Part shown: positions 8,309 to 18,401 of the stretch, in pieces
How positions within the stretch are numbered: the stretch's first letter is position 1
Layout: every line of letters starts with the position of its first letter
Source: Candidatus Bealeia paramacronuclearis
GTDB lineage: Bacteria; Pseudomonadota; Alphaproteobacteria; UBA9655
Length of the DNA: 64,000 bases
NCBI RefSeq assembly: GCF_035607555.1
Contig: NZ_JAVHWZ010000001.1
Location: forward strand, 1 to 64,000
Direction: 5' to 3'
Made by a program: the position numbers and the translations under genes
The notes under the pieces: model-generated
Seen by the model: only the letters and a program-made list of their open reading frames with translations
The model's database searches: none
What the model was told of the DNA's origin: nothing

Positions 8309-8862
8309 TTTATACGCGCGAAAAAACCACGGGGCTAGCCCCGTGGATGTAGCGCTCCCCCAAGCCTTCTTGCTATGATGCGAAGTATGCAGATAAGGAA
8401 GTAAGGACACTGCGCCTACCAATGTGAGTATCACCTGGTGATTGTGAGCAAATATCGACGGAAGATATTGAATGAAGGTAGTTTTGCGTATTTCACAGAA
8501 GTGATGAATCAGATAAGGGAGAAGATGCCTGAAGTCATCATCCTAACGATGAATCATGATAAGGATCATATTCACTTACACTTACACCTATCTATTCCCC
8601 CTAAGATAAGAGTTAGCGATGCAGTTCGAACCATAAAGTCCATGAGCGGCAAATTGTTGAAGAAAAAATTCGAGTATATGAGAAAAGCTTATTGGGGCGT
8701 GGATGGTATTTGGTCAGATGGTTATTTTGTATCCACAGTTGGGGTAAATGAGTACGCGATCAAGCGCTATATAGAGCATCAAGGGCAAGAAGACTTGGGG
8801 CAAGCGCAGCTTGTACTCGGCCTATAGGCCGACCGGGATACCACGGGGCTTGCCCCGTGGAG
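8309..8862 (+). mobile_element. IS200/IS605-type element, copy 1
   Basis: Both ends carry the subterminal hairpins typical of IS200-type elements: CCACGGGGCTAGCCCCGTGG near the left end and CCACGGGGCTTGCCCCGTGG near the right end. There is no target duplication, as expected for this single-strand transposition mechanism. The boundaries come from comparison with the inverted copy at 21124-21678. The right end lies 28 bp before the tsaE ATG. Confidence 0.85.
8375..8827 (+). pseudogene. TnpA (Y1 HUH transposase) with early nonsense codon
   Basis: This is the same gene as the intact copy at 21160-21612, but codon 10 reads TAA (8402-8404) where the other copy has CAA. Past the stop the frame is intact to 8827 and keeps the HUH motif in KDHIHLHL and the catalytic tyrosine region RYIEHQ. 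A shortened protein could start at an alternative codon near 8438, but it would lack the first beta strand, so the copy is probably inactive. Confidence 0.8.
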
Positions 8863-8890
8863 TGTTCACTTGAGAGTTGAAAGAAAACGA

Positions 8891-9346
8891 ATGATCATAA
8901 ATCTAACTACCGAAAATGAAACGGAAAACTTGGCAAAAGCGCTTGCCGAATGTGCGCACGTGGGCGAAGTTATTCTTCTTTTTGGAGATTTGGGCGTTGG
9001 GAAATCTACTTTTGCACGGGCATTTATTCGGGCTCTTACAAGCGAAAATGAGGATGTCCCCAGTCCTACATTTACACTAGTGCAAACCTATACTGCGCTA
9101 AGATTTCCGTTGTGGCATTTTGATCTTTATCGTTTGGAATCCCCCGAAGAAATTTGGGAATTGGGACTTGAGGAAATTTCTGAAGGTGTCGCCTTGATTG
9201 AATGGCCAGAGAAGATGGGACACCATATTCCAAAGGAATCCTTGCATCTTACCTTTGAGTATGGTGAAAAGGAGGGTGAACGACGACTTCAAATTGAGGC
9301 CCCTCTCTCATGGCACAAACGCATCGAGACATTGACTCAAACTTAA
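8891..9346 (+). CDS. tsaE: tRNA t6A biosynthesis ATPase TsaE
   Basis: TsaE is the P-loop ATPase partner of TsaB/TsaD in making N6-threonylcarbamoyl adenosine at tRNA position 37. The 151-residue protein has Walker A GDLGVGKST, the switch-like PSPTFTLV and the WHFDLYRL and LIEWPEK motifs of the family. I chose the ATG at 8891; the frame extends to 8870, but that start would add residues the family lacks. The IS200 copy ends 28 bp upstream, so the leader has been rebuilt by the insertion. The stop overlaps amgK by 37 bp. Confidence 0.93.
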   Translation: MIINLTTENETENLAKALAECAHVGEVILLFGDLGVGKSTFARAFIRALTSENEDVPSPTFTLVQTYTALRFPLWHFDLYRLESPEEIWELGLEEISEGVALIEWPEKMGHHIPKESLHLTFEYGEKEGERRLQIEAPLSWHKRIETLTQT

Positions 9347-10311
9347 ATACATTTTTAAAATTAAATGGCTGTAGCACGGCACTTTCCTTTGTAGCAGGCG
9401 ATGCCTCACCTCGGACATATTATCGGGTTTCTTCCGAGGCGGAATCCCGGATCCTCATGATTTCAGAAGACGAGAAATCCAAAAATGATAGCTTTCTCAA
9501 AATTGCAAAAATTTTAAAGGCTGAGGGATTCCGTGCCCCTCAAATTTATGCTGAGGATTTTCAAAATGGATTTTATCTTCTTGAAGATTTAGGCGATCTG
9601 ACTTTCAACCGAGCCCTTCAAGAGGGTATTTCAGAAAAAGATCTTTATCAATTGGGCATAAAAGGTCTCATTGAAATTCACAATAAATTTCAAGATAATT
9701 CTCATGAAATTCCTTCCTATAATTTTGATAAGTTTTATGAAGAAGCATCACTTCTGATTGATTGGTATGCGCCAGAAGTTTTGAAAAAACCCGTGCCTGA
9801 GGAAGCGCGAAACTCTTACAAAAGTCTTTGGAAGAATTTATATGACGCCCAACCGCACCTGCCTCAGACGCTTGTGTTGAGAGATTATATGGTCGACAAT
9901 TTGATGTGGATCCCTGAAGAAATTGACATTCAAAAGCTGGGGATTCTTGATTTTCAAGACGCCTTGTGGGGGCCCATCACCTATGATTTGGTTTCCCTTT
10001 TAGAAGAAGTCCGAAGGGATGTGGATCCCCACATTGTCCAAAAGATGTTGGAAATTTATCTCACCGCCTATCCTTACTTCAATGTGGATGATTTTTATCA
10101 CAGCTATTATTTATGGGGTGCCCAACGGAATTCCAAAATTATCGGAATTTTTATGCGTCTTGCCAAACGGGATGGAAAAACCAGATACATCGATTTTATT
10201 CCTCGCGTTTGGAGACTTTTAGAAAACGATCTCAACCATCCGGCATTAACTACAATGAAGAATTGGTTTGAGGAGAATCTTCCTACGCATTTGAGAGTGA
10301 GACCCTTATGA
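9310..10311 (+). CDS. amgK: Sugar kinase of peptidoglycan recycling (AmgK-like)
   Basis: This 333-residue aminoglycoside-phosphotransferase-fold kinase matches the AmgK group, which phosphorylates N-acetylmuramate and N-acetylglucosamine at C1. Visible motifs are GDASPRTYYRV near residues 30-40, the catalytic loop LRDYMVDNLMW (190-200, with D192 and N197) and the metal-binding LDFQDA (213-218). It overlaps tsaE upstream and murU downstream by a few bases. The adjacent uridylyltransferase strongly supports a role in the AmgK-MurU recycling route. Without that neighbour only the kinase fold would be certain. Confidence 0.88.
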   Translation: MAQTHRDIDSNLNTFLKLNGCSTALSFVAGDASPRTYYRVSSEAESRILMISEDEKSKNDSFLKIAKILKAEGFRAPQIYAEDFQNGFYLLEDLGDLTFNRALQEGISEKDLYQLGIKGLIEIHNKFQDNSHEIPSYNFDKFYEEASLLIDWYAPEVLKKPVPEEARNSYKSLWKNLYDAQPHLPQTLVLRDYMVDNLMWIPEEIDIQKLGILDFQDALWGPITYDLVSLLEEVRRDVDPHIVQKMLEIYLTAYPYFNVDDFYHSYYLWGAQRNSKIIGIFMRLAKRDGKTRYIDFIPRVWRLLENDLNHPALTTMKNWFEENLPTHLRVRPL

Positions 10312-11033
10312 CACCCTCTTCCGCCATGATTTTAGCCGCAGGAAAGGGTGAGCGCATGCGCCCTTTAACAAGCACGTGTCCCAAGCCTCTCATTGAGGTG
10401 GCTGGGAAAACAATGCTCGCGCGTGCTTACAAGCATGTTCAAAATGCCCACATTTTCAATTGCGTCGTTAATGCCCATTACCTAGGATCTCAAATTGAAT
10501 CCGCCGCTCAAGGGTTTGCCAAAATCTCCCATGAAGTTGAACTTTTGGACACCGCAGGAGGCGTTCTTAAAGCCCTTCCATTGCTCGAGTCCGATCCGAT
10601 TTTTGTATTAAATGGCGATGTCGTTTGGATCGATGCAACATCCTCCTACCTGCAAAAGATGTCATTAGCTTGGACAACTGAGATGAAGTCCCTTTTAATG
10701 CTTGTGCCTAAAAATGAAGCTTATGGATACGAAGGTCGGGGTGATTTTTTCTTAGATGAGGCAGGTCGATTGCGACGCCCTCAAGTGGGAGAAGATGCCC
10801 CTTACATTTATGGCGGCGTTCAGATTATTTCCAAATCAGCTTTTGAAGGTTATGCAATCGCACCTTTCTCTTTTAATAAAATTTGGAATCAGCTGATGGA
10901 AAAAGGCCAACTTTATGGAGCCCCTTTTGAAGGTCCTTGGTTTCACATCGGGACACCAGAAGCTCTTGACTCCTATGAGCCCATTATTCGGCAACTCGAG
11001 GAGGATCTTCAAAGGCAAAGAGCCCATGGGTAA
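10308..11033 (+). CDS. murU: N-acetylmuramate-1-phosphate uridylyltransferase (MurU-like)
   Basis: This 241-residue nucleotidyltransferase starts with the Rossmann signature AMILAAGKGERMRPLT and continues with KPLIEVAGKTML and the metal-binding FVLNGDVVW. MurU turns MurNAc-1-phosphate into UDP-MurNAc, so that with AmgK cell-wall sugars re-enter synthesis without the MurA step. The ATG overlaps the amgK stop by 4 bp, implying translational coupling. A glucose-1-phosphate transferase is an alternative by fold, but the operon context favours MurU. Confidence 0.88.
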   Translation: MTPSSAMILAAGKGERMRPLTSTCPKPLIEVAGKTMLARAYKHVQNAHIFNCVVNAHYLGSQIESAAQGFAKISHEVELLDTAGGVLKALPLLESDPIFVLNGDVVWIDATSSYLQKMSLAWTTEMKSLLMLVPKNEAYGYEGRGDFFLDEAGRLRRPQVGEDAPYIYGGVQIISKSAFEGYAIAPFSFNKIWNQLMEKGQLYGAPFEGPWFHIGTPEALDSYEPIIRQLEEDLQRQRAHG

Positions 11034-13866
11034 ACTTTACAATATACCTTTAGGTCATCATTTTTTAAAAACGTTGGCTCGTGGTGTTTTAGAGGAATTT
11101 TCTTGTGATCCTTTGGCACTTTCCCAAGTTCAAATTTTATTACCAACACGGCGGGCTTGCCAAGAAATCAAAAATTGCTTTTATGAAATTCAAAGCGGAA
11201 AGGCGCTTCTTCTGCCTCGGATTTCGCCTTTGGGAGAAGTGGGGAGCGAGCCCAACCCGCTACTCTACCCCGACCTTCCTTCACCTGGGGATCTGCGTGT
11301 CATCCCTCCTCTCATGCGTCAAGGACTTTTGCTCCAATTGGTAGAACGTTTTCAAAAAGAATCTTTAAAAGGGGTCCTTCCTAAATCGCTCTCTTTAAAG
11401 CTGACGCAAGATCTCATCAGCCTCATTGATCAATCCCAAATTGAGCGCGTCCCTTTGGAGCGCTTACACGATATTGTGCCCGAAACTTACGCAAGTCATT
11501 GGCAAATCACCCTTGATTTCCTCAAAATTCTATTTGAGTCCTGGCCCCAGATTTTGCGAGAAAATCACTATATCGAACCTTATGCCCACCACTGGGAATC
11601 CACCGATCATTTGGTGCGTTTTTGGGCGTCAAATCCGCCAGCATTTCCCATTATTGCAGCAGGTTCTACAGGAACCATGCCCGCAACACGTCTTCTTCTT
11701 AAATCCATTTTGTCTTTTGAAAAAGGTCGAGTAGTTCTTCCCGCTTATGACAATGAACTCGATCCTGAGGTTCAAGTGGAAAATACCCATCCGCAAGTAT
11801 CCCTAAGACGATTAACCCAAGAATTGGATCAAGAGATTTTGCTTTGGCCATGGCTGGAAGCTTTGGATCCTCTAACGGAAGCCCGTGCCACCCTTTTTCG
11901 CAAAATGGTGAATCCAAAGAATAACGCGTCTTCTTTCCAGAATGACAATTTAAATGCCCTTCAAAATCTCAATCTTGTGGAATGCAAAACGCTTTCAGAG
12001 GAGGCGCTCACCATTGCGGTTATTTTGCGGGAAGTTTTGGAAGACCCGGAAAAAGCCGCCGTTGTGATTACTGCAGATCAAGAGCTTGAACTCCGCATTC
12101 GTGCGGAATTAGAACGCTGGGGCATTGAGCTTCCTCTTTCAAAAATGCTCCGGACGGAGCCTGAGGGAATTCTCGTCAATCTCATCGGTGCTATTTCAAA
12201 TGATCATTTTGATCCTATCGATCTTTTGGGATTTTTAAAACATCCTCATGTCCGATGTGAAGGGGATATCACAGCGCTTGAGAAAAATGTTTTCCGAACG
12301 ATTCAACGTGATTGGACGTGGGAGATGTTGCTACAAGTTCAGGATGACAAGGGGGAGATCTTCCCGAGGGCCCTCACTGAAATCCTTTCGCCGCTTCTCA
12401 ATTCCCAAAAGGAAATACACCCCCTTCAGAGATGGACACAGAAATTAAAATCCGTACTTGAAAAAATCGCGCCCGAATTTGAAGAGTCCACAGATTTCCA
12501 AAGGCTCTCCTTCTTTTTAAATCAGTTAGAGGCGGCGTCTTCTGGATTTTCAAATCTTTCTATGAAAGATTATTTTGAAATTTTGGATGAATTGATGGGG
12601 CGGCAAAGTCATCAGGAAAAAGGAGAAGGGCCTGCTCGCATTCAAATTTTGGGTGTCCTTGAGGCGCGTTTTACTAAATGTGAACTTATGATTTTAGCAG
12701 GATTAAATGAGGGCAGTTGGCCCCCCGAAATTCATGAAGATCCCTGGCTCAGCCGTCCCATGCGTGCCTCCATGGAATTTCCCTCGCCTGAAAGGCGAAT
12801 TGGCCTTTCTGCCCATGATTTTGGAAGTGCTTTTTCCTCCCCTCAAGTCATACTGACACGCAGTCTCAGAAAAGGGGGAACCCCCACTGTTCCCTCTCGG
12901 TTTTTAAATCGCCTTGAAGTTACTTTGAAAGGCGAAGAATTAAGGATGCCACGGGATGAGTTTTATAAAACGTTGGCCCAGGAATTGGACTCTTCACACA
13001 CTGCAATTCCACTTGAAGCAGGGGCGCCAACACCACCTTTGGCAGCCCGTCCCACCCAATTTTATGTGACTCATGTAGAGATGTTGAGGAGAGATCCTTA
13101 TGCCTATTATGCCAGACATATTTTGAAATTAAGGCCATTTGATCCCATTAATTATCCTCCAAGAGCTGCAGATCGGGGAAATTTATTTCACAAAATTTTA
13201 GAGACTATTTTTACGTCGTCCCTCGATCTTTTGGATATGGGGGCGTGGGATCACATTCAAAATTTAGCAAAAGGGGAATTCGATAAAATCTCTCTCGATT
13301 CGACAACACGCCTTTTTTGGTGGAATCGTTTTTTACGATTTGGCGTCTGGTTTTTAAAAACAGAACGGGAGTTGCGCACACACTATCCCGAGCTCAGGAC
13401 GCATGTGGAAGCCGAAGGTTCTATTACCTTTAAAACGCCTTTGCGGAGTTATACCTTAAAAGCCAAAGCTGATCGTTTGGATCTTTATCCTGAAGGACGG
13501 GTGGCTGTGATTGATTACAAAACGGGAGTTCCCCCCACATCACAAGATGTAGAATTAGGATTTGCGCCCCAACTTCCTCTTGAGGCCGCCATTCTTCAAG
13601 AAGGGGGGTTTGAAACTTTGGGTGTGCGGGAACCTTTATCTTTGGCGTTTTGGTGGCTCAAAAACACAGGGGCTGGAGGCGAGATTAAACATATTAAGGA
13701 AGATGCACCACTTTTGGCCATCCAAGCTTTTGATGGATTTTTCAATTTGCTTGAGTTTTATGAAGATCCCAATCAGGGCTATGCCGCAGAACCTTTACCT
13801 GAAAAAGCATTGCAATATAACGACTACGAAGGCGTTTCTCGCGCCAAAGAATGGAGGCGTGGATGA
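11026..13866 (+). CDS. addB: Double-strand break repair nuclease subunit AddB
   Basis: AddB pairs with AddA to process double-strand breaks for RecA loading. The 946-residue protein has a degenerate helicase-like N-terminal region and a C-terminal PD-(D/E)XK nuclease domain with VAVIDYKTGVPPTSQDVELG and the following QLPLEAAIL helix. The frame is open from 10915, but the ATG at 11026 (GKLYNIPLG) fits the family start and overlaps the end of murU by 8 bp. The stop overlaps the start of addA. I do not see the four-cysteine iron-sulfur pattern of Bacillus AddB; I believe alphaproteobacterial proteins usually lack it. Confidence 0.92.
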   Translation: MGKLYNIPLGHHFLKTLARGVLEEFSCDPLALSQVQILLPTRRACQEIKNCFYEIQSGKALLLPRISPLGEVGSEPNPLLYPDLPSPGDLRVIPPLMRQGLLLQLVERFQKESLKGVLPKSLSLKLTQDLISLIDQSQIERVPLERLHDIVPETYASHWQITLDFLKILFESWPQILRENHYIEPYAHHWESTDHLVRFWASNPPAFPIIAAGSTGTMPATRLLLKSILSFEKGRVVLPAYDNELDPEVQVENTHPQVSLRRLTQELDQEILLWPWLEALDPLTEARATLFRKMVNPKNNASSFQNDNLNALQNLNLVECKTLSEEALTIAVILREVLEDPEKAAVVITADQELELRIRAELERWGIELPLSKMLRTEPEGILVNLIGAISNDHFDPIDLLGFLKHPHVRCEGDITALEKNVFRTIQRDWTWEMLLQVQDDKGEIFPRALTEILSPLLNSQKEIHPLQRWTQKLKSVLEKIAPEFEESTDFQRLSFFLNQLEAASSGFSNLSMKDYFEILDELMGRQSHQEKGEGPARIQILGVLEARFTKCELMILAGLNEGSWPPEIHEDPWLSRPMRASMEFPSPERRIGLSAHDFGSAFSSPQVILTRSLRKGGTPTVPSRFLNRLEVTLKGEELRMPRDEFYKTLAQELDSSHTAIPLEAGAPTPPLAARPTQFYVTHVEMLRRDPYAYYARHILKLRPFDPINYPPRAADRGNLFHKILETIFTSSLDLLDMGAWDHIQNLAKGEFDKISLDSTTRLFWWNRFLRFGVWFLKTERELRTHYPELRTHVEAEGSITFKTPLRSYTLKAKADRLDLYPEGRVAVIDYKTGVPPTSQDVELGFAPQLPLEAAILQEGGFETLGVREPLSLAFWWLKNTGAGGEIKHIKEDAPLLAIQAFDGFFNLLEFYEDPNQGYAAEPLPEKALQYNDYEGVSRAKEWRRG

Positions 13867-16800
13867 ATCGACTCGCACTCAAAGCCCAAGAATCCCAACG
13901 CCAAGCTTCCCATCCTGAGGCCAATGTGTGGGTTTCTGCTTCCGCAGGATCAGGCAAAACGAAGGTTTTGTGCGATCGTATTTTGAATTTGCTTTTGGAT
14001 GGGGTGCCCCCTCAACGCATTTTGTGCCTGACGTTTACGAATGCGGCTGCGGCCGAAATGGCCAATCGTTTGCAAGCGCGCGTTGGTGAGTGGGCAGTTG
14101 CCGGCGAAGAAAAACTCAAATGCGATATAGAGGCCCTTCGCGATGGCACTATTTTGCCCGATCATCTCATCCGTGCACGCACCCTTTTTGATGTTGTTCT
14201 TGAAAGTCCGGGAGGACTTAAAATTCAAACCCTTCATGGATTTTGTCAATCTCTTTTGAAACGTTTTCCTTTGGAATCAGAACTTCCTCCTCATTTTCAA
14301 GTCATTGATGAAATGGAGTCGACGCTTTTGTTGAAAGAAGCTCAACGTCATTTGTTTGAGAATCCTCCTCATAGTGATTTCAAAAACGCCCTTGCGTTTT
14401 TGCTAGAAGAAATTTCAGAAGTTTCCTTTCTCAATTTGTCCGAAGATATTCTTTCGGAACGCGGATTGTGGGAAAAATTCTTCCAAAAATTTCCCGATGT
14501 TCTGTCTCAAGAAGAGTCTTTTCAAACTTTACTAGGCATTCAAAATGAATCTCAGTTTTATGTTTCTTCTTTTTGGGCAAGGTGCGAAGACTGTAAAATC
14601 CGGGAAATAACGCATCATTTAAGTCAGGGGAGTGCCACCGAAACCAAACTGGCAGGCCACATTTTACAAGGGTTTGAATCAAAAGATTTCGATCTCTATC
14701 AAAGTGGGTTTCTAACCCAAAAAGGCGAAATTCGTGCCCGCCTTTACACAAAGGCATTTTCAATTGCACATCCCGATGCAGCCCAGTTTTTAGAAGATGA
14801 AGCACGACGTGTTTTAGGATTTCAAGAAAGCCAAAAGGTTTTCCAAACTTATAGACGCTCCAAAGCCCTTGCCATTTATGCCCAAGGACTGCTTGAGGCT
14901 TACCAAAGGGCCAAGAAAAAGAAATGTGTTCTTGATTATGGTGATCTCATTTTAGAAACTCTTGCCCTTCTCGAAGCCCCGGGCAGCGCTCCTTGGGTCC
15001 TTTATAAATTTGATGGTGGTGTGGATCACATCATGATTGATGAAGCTCAAGACACAAGCCCCTCTCAGTGGGAGGTCATCAAAGCCCTGACAGAAGAATT
15101 TTTTTCCTCCTCCCTCAACAAAACCCTTTTTGTGGTGGGCGATGAAAAGCAATCGATTTATAGTTTTCAGGGCGCCGATCCTGAGACGTTTTCCAGGATG
15201 AAATCCTTTTTCAAAGCGCGCGCACTTGAAAAAGAGAGGAACTGGACCAAGGTGGGGCTTGGAATTTCTTTCCGGTCAGCGCCCGCCATTTTGGAGGCTG
15301 TTGATGCCGTATTTCAAAATATGCCTCTCTTACCAACAGAGGCTTTAGAAGAAATTCGCCATGAGGCATTCCGCTCTCATATCCCAGGACATGTGGAAAT
15401 TTGGCCGCTTGCACCTCAGGGAGAAAAAAGCGAATTTGAACCGTGGGATATTGGCGAAGATCGCGAAAAGTCACTTTTACCCCGTACGAAATTGGCGCAA
15501 AAACTTGCTCGAACCATTAAAAACTGGCTACAAAACAATCGTTGGATGGAAGGGCAAAATCGAGCCATACGCCCTGGTGACATTCTCATTTTAGTTCGCA
15601 AACGCGGTGCTTTTGTTGAGGACATGATACACTTTCTCAAGAAAGAAAGTGTGCCCGTTGCGGGAATCGATCGCCTAAAACTGCATGAACATATTGTGAC
15701 GCAAGATGTCATCGCTCTTTTGGAATTTATGCTTTTGCCTGAAAATGATTTGGCACTTGCAACTGTTTTGCGCTCCCCCTTCGTGGGAATGAATGACGAG
15801 GATTTATTCGAACTGGCATGGAATCGCGGCAAGGCATCCTTGTGGGAGCGTTTGCAAATACCAAAATTTGAGTCTCTCTTTCAGACTCTCTCTTTCATTC
15901 GGGCACAATCTCAAAAGCGAACGCCTTATACATTTTTGATATGGCTTTTTGGCCCTTACAAAATGAGGAAAAAATTCGTAGCGCGCATTGGGCTCGAATC
16001 TCAAGATGCCTTTGAGGAAATCCTGGCCTTATCTTTGCGCCATGAAAAAGATCAAATTCCCACATTTCAAGGATTTTTAAATTGGCTTCAGGCTGGAGAA
16101 CTTGAAATCAAACGAGACCTTGAGGAACAGAATGAAGTCCGCGTAATGACTGTTCATGGCTCAAAAGGCCTCCAAGCTCCCATCGTCATTTTGCCCGATA
16201 CCACGCAAATGCCCTCCGATTATCCGCCCTTTTCCTTTGAAGAGAGCTGTGGTCTTCCTCTCTGGCTCTCCCCTCAAACCGAGATTTGTTCAACAGCCGC
16301 AAATGTAAAAGCTCACATTCAAGAAAAACAGTCTCAAGAATACCGGCGTCTTTTGTATGTTGCCATGACTCGTGCTCAAGATGAACTTTATGTGGCGGGT
16401 TGGGAGACGGGGCGCACGACTCCAGAAACTTGCTGGTATAATCTCATTCAAAAGGGCGTAGCGCCGTTGTCCGAGATGTTTCCTTTTGAAGGGGATGCAC
16501 ATTGGAAAGGTGACAGAAGCGTTATTTCAGGAACGCTTAGCGAAAAAAGAGGAGAAACCGTTTTCCATCTTCCCAAACCACAAATTCCCAATTGGCTATT
16601 TGAAAATTATGAAACACAAGAAAAGGGGTCTAAAACTCTGAGGCCATCCCTCGTGAAATCCTCAGAAATTACCTCCTCAAAAGCCATTCAAAAAGGAATT
16701 TTGGTCCATTCTCTTCTCGAGCGATTGCCTGAATTATCCCCCGAAAATCGAATCTCTCACATTGAGACTGTACTTATTCAAGAGGGCTATGCGGAAAAAG

Positions 16801-17195
16801 ATCGCGCAAAACTTTCCTCACAACTTTTAGGAGTTTTAGAAAACTATCCTGATCTTTTTGGCAAAAATTCTCGAGGGGAAGTCCCTCTTTTTGGCCAAAT
16901 AGGTGACTGTAAAATTTCAGGACAAATTGATCGCCTGATTATCAACCCTGATCATATTCAAATTATTGATTATAAAACGGCAACCACACTACAAACTCTT
17001 CCTGAAAATTATGTTGTCCAATTAGCAATTTATGCGCGACTAATCCAAGATATTTACCCAAGTGCTCAAATTCAATGCGGTATTTTATGGATAGAAATTC
17101 CAAGGTTAGATTGGGTTTCTCCTGAACTTTTACGTCAAAAACAAGCTGAAATTTTGGCACAAACTTCCGTTGACGAATGGTCCCTTGCGTCCTAA
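13851..17195 (+). CDS. addA: Double-strand break repair helicase-nuclease AddA
   Basis: This is a 1114-residue UvrD-type helicase with a C-terminal nuclease domain, the catalytic partner of AddB. Motif I is SASAGSGKTKVL near residue 30. Motif II lies in MIDEAQDTSPSQW near 395-407, and the Q-rich helicase motif GDEKQSIYSFQGAD follows. Motif VI is RRLLYVAMTRAQDEL near 835-850. The nuclease segment GQIDRLI...IDYKT and the QLAIYARL helix come near the end. The ATG at 13851 overlaps addB by 16 bp; an in-frame ATG at 13863 is also possible. The frame is intact. Confidence 0.93.
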   Translation: MEAWMNRLALKAQESQRQASHPEANVWVSASAGSGKTKVLCDRILNLLLDGVPPQRILCLTFTNAAAAEMANRLQARVGEWAVAGEEKLKCDIEALRDGTILPDHLIRARTLFDVVLESPGGLKIQTLHGFCQSLLKRFPLESELPPHFQVIDEMESTLLLKEAQRHLFENPPHSDFKNALAFLLEEISEVSFLNLSEDILSERGLWEKFFQKFPDVLSQEESFQTLLGIQNESQFYVSSFWARCEDCKIREITHHLSQGSATETKLAGHILQGFESKDFDLYQSGFLTQKGEIRARLYTKAFSIAHPDAAQFLEDEARRVLGFQESQKVFQTYRRSKALAIYAQGLLEAYQRAKKKKCVLDYGDLILETLALLEAPGSAPWVLYKFDGGVDHIMIDEAQDTSPSQWEVIKALTEEFFSSSLNKTLFVVGDEKQSIYSFQGADPETFSRMKSFFKARALEKERNWTKVGLGISFRSAPAILEAVDAVFQNMPLLPTEALEEIRHEAFRSHIPGHVEIWPLAPQGEKSEFEPWDIGEDREKSLLPRTKLAQKLARTIKNWLQNNRWMEGQNRAIRPGDILILVRKRGAFVEDMIHFLKKESVPVAGIDRLKLHEHIVTQDVIALLEFMLLPENDLALATVLRSPFVGMNDEDLFELAWNRGKASLWERLQIPKFESLFQTLSFIRAQSQKRTPYTFLIWLFGPYKMRKKFVARIGLESQDAFEEILALSLRHEKDQIPTFQGFLNWLQAGELEIKRDLEEQNEVRVMTVHGSKGLQAPIVILPDTTQMPSDYPPFSFEESCGLPLWLSPQTEICSTAANVKAHIQEKQSQEYRRLLYVAMTRAQDELYVAGWETGRTTPETCWYNLIQKGVAPLSEMFPFEGDAHWKGDRSVISGTLSEKRGETVFHLPKPQIPNWLFENYETQEKGSKTLRPSLVKSSEITSSKAIQKGILVHSLLERLPELSPENRISHIETVLIQEGYAEKDRAKLSSQLLGVLENYPDLFGKNSRGEVPLFGQIGDCKISGQIDRLIINPDHIQIIDYKTATTLQTLPENYVVQLAIYARLIQDIYPSAQIQCGILWIEIPRLDWVSPELLRQKQAEILAQTSVDEWSLAS

Positions 17196-17276
17196 ATTGT
17201 TAACACTTTTTTAATACATTTTTTATATGTTGGGCACTTGAAAGGCTAAGTGCCAAAATTCAAACGAGGGGTCATT

Positions 17277-17597
17277 ATGTCTATTATCAAATCATCCGAT
17301 GCTACTTTTAAAAGAGATGTTCTCGAATCTGCAAAGCCCGTTCTCGTTGATTTTTGGGCGGAGTGGTGTGGCCCTTGCCGAATGATTGCCCCCATTTTGG
17401 AAGAAGTTTCCACAGAACTGGGAGATCAAGCCAGCATCGTCAAAATCAATATCGATGATAATCCCGACACACCAGCGATGTTGGGCGTCCGCAGCATCCC
17501 CACATTAATGCTTTTCAAAGGTGGGCAAATGGTGGGCATGAAAGTGGGCGTTCAAAGCAAAACTGCTTTGACAGAATGGATCCAAGCCAGCGCCTGA
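17277..17597 (+). CDS. trxA: Thioredoxin
   Basis: This 106-residue cytoplasmic disulfide reductase has the active site WCGPC (Cys31 and Cys34) within DFWAEWCGPCRMIAP and the cis-proline loop RSIPT. I chose the ATG at 17277, where GAGGGG lies just upstream; the longer frame from 17250 has no such signal. The gene follows addA after 81 bp and closes the repair operon. A strong hairpin-T terminator lies downstream. Confidence 0.95.
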   Translation: MSIIKSSDATFKRDVLESAKPVLVDFWAEWCGPCRMIAPILEEVSTELGDQASIVKINIDDNPDTPAMLGVRSIPTLMLFKGGQMVGMKVGVQSKTALTEWIQASA

Positions 17598-17696
17598 GAC
17601 GTCTTTTTCGATCGGTTCTGTCGCATCTTTTAAAAATGAGTGATAAATTTTTTCCTTTTTAAAAGTGATTGTTTTGGATTTATGAAGGCAGAAAAT

Positions 17697-17732
17697 AAAA
17701 AAGCCCTGAAATCTGACTTCCAAGGCTTTTTT
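17697..17732 (+). terminator. Intrinsic terminator after trxA
   Basis: AAAAAAGCC (17697-17705) pairs with GGCTTTTTT (17724-17732). The stem ends in the T run and lies about 100 bp past the trxA stop, just before the left end of the IS5-type element. Confidence 0.75.
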
Positions 17733-17762
17733 GGGTTATTTAGTCGACTCTGAAGAATTGTT

Positions 17763-18391
17763 TTAAACGCAGGCTAACGACCTAACCTGATGATTGTCCG
17801 GCTGAGTTATCCGCATTGAGATTGCTAACCAAAGCATAAAAAAGGATATGATCTTTCTCAGGATCATCCTCAAATTATGGCCAACGGCACACAACAGGGC
17901 GTTGAAGGCATCCACAAGGATTGCTTTGAGGAAATTTCGACGTAGGTTTCCATCAGCTTTCATGTGCCCAATATGATGTTCAATGGCCGATCTGCGTTTT
18001 AGGCGTTTCTTGATGGCTTTGGTGACACCTCTGTTTTGGCCAGACATGTAGATCTTTGTATCCATGACACGATGGCCCTTGTATCCTTTGTCCACAAACT
18101 CCTCAACAATCTTGGCTCCCCAGATTTCCTCTGCTTTTCTGAGGCTCTTGTTAAGCGTGTGTCCATCAAATTCATTCTCAGGCAATGCCAGATGACAATG
18201 CCAATCCTTGTTTGTGCGTTAAAACCAATGACACCTTACACCCAAACTCATAAGGTTTGGCGGCCTTGCCCTTTGCGATACAATAGGTTTCAGGAGCATG
18301 CAGACTGTAGAGTTTGTTGGAGCTGTCTTTCTTTTGGACAAGAAGTCGATTTGCCATGCCCAATAAATCTGCAAAGGTCTCCTTTAACTCC
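17763..18391 (-). pseudogene. IS5-type transposase, C-terminal half
   Basis: This half begins just inside the insertion, with LELKETFADLLGMANRL, and continues through the KAAKPYEFGCKVSLVLTHKQ segment. A one-base frame change near 18200 separates it from the end piece that starts LPENEFDGHTLNKSL and holds the third catalytic region RRSAIEHHIGHMKADG. It is in frame with the N-terminal half across the insertion. The extra frameshift means that removing the insert would still leave a broken gene. Confidence 0.75.
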
Positions 18392-18401
18392 AGAGATCCC
18401 T

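Noticed and set aside
8309-8862. Palindromes CCACGGGG...CCCCGTGG as CRISPR or REP units
   Set aside because: They are the paired subterminal hairpins of an IS200-type element and recur only with it, not as an array.
9310-10311. Aminoglycoside resistance kinase
   Set aside because: The fold is shared, but the position next to murU and the residues around the catalytic loop fit the cell-wall sugar kinase AmgK better.
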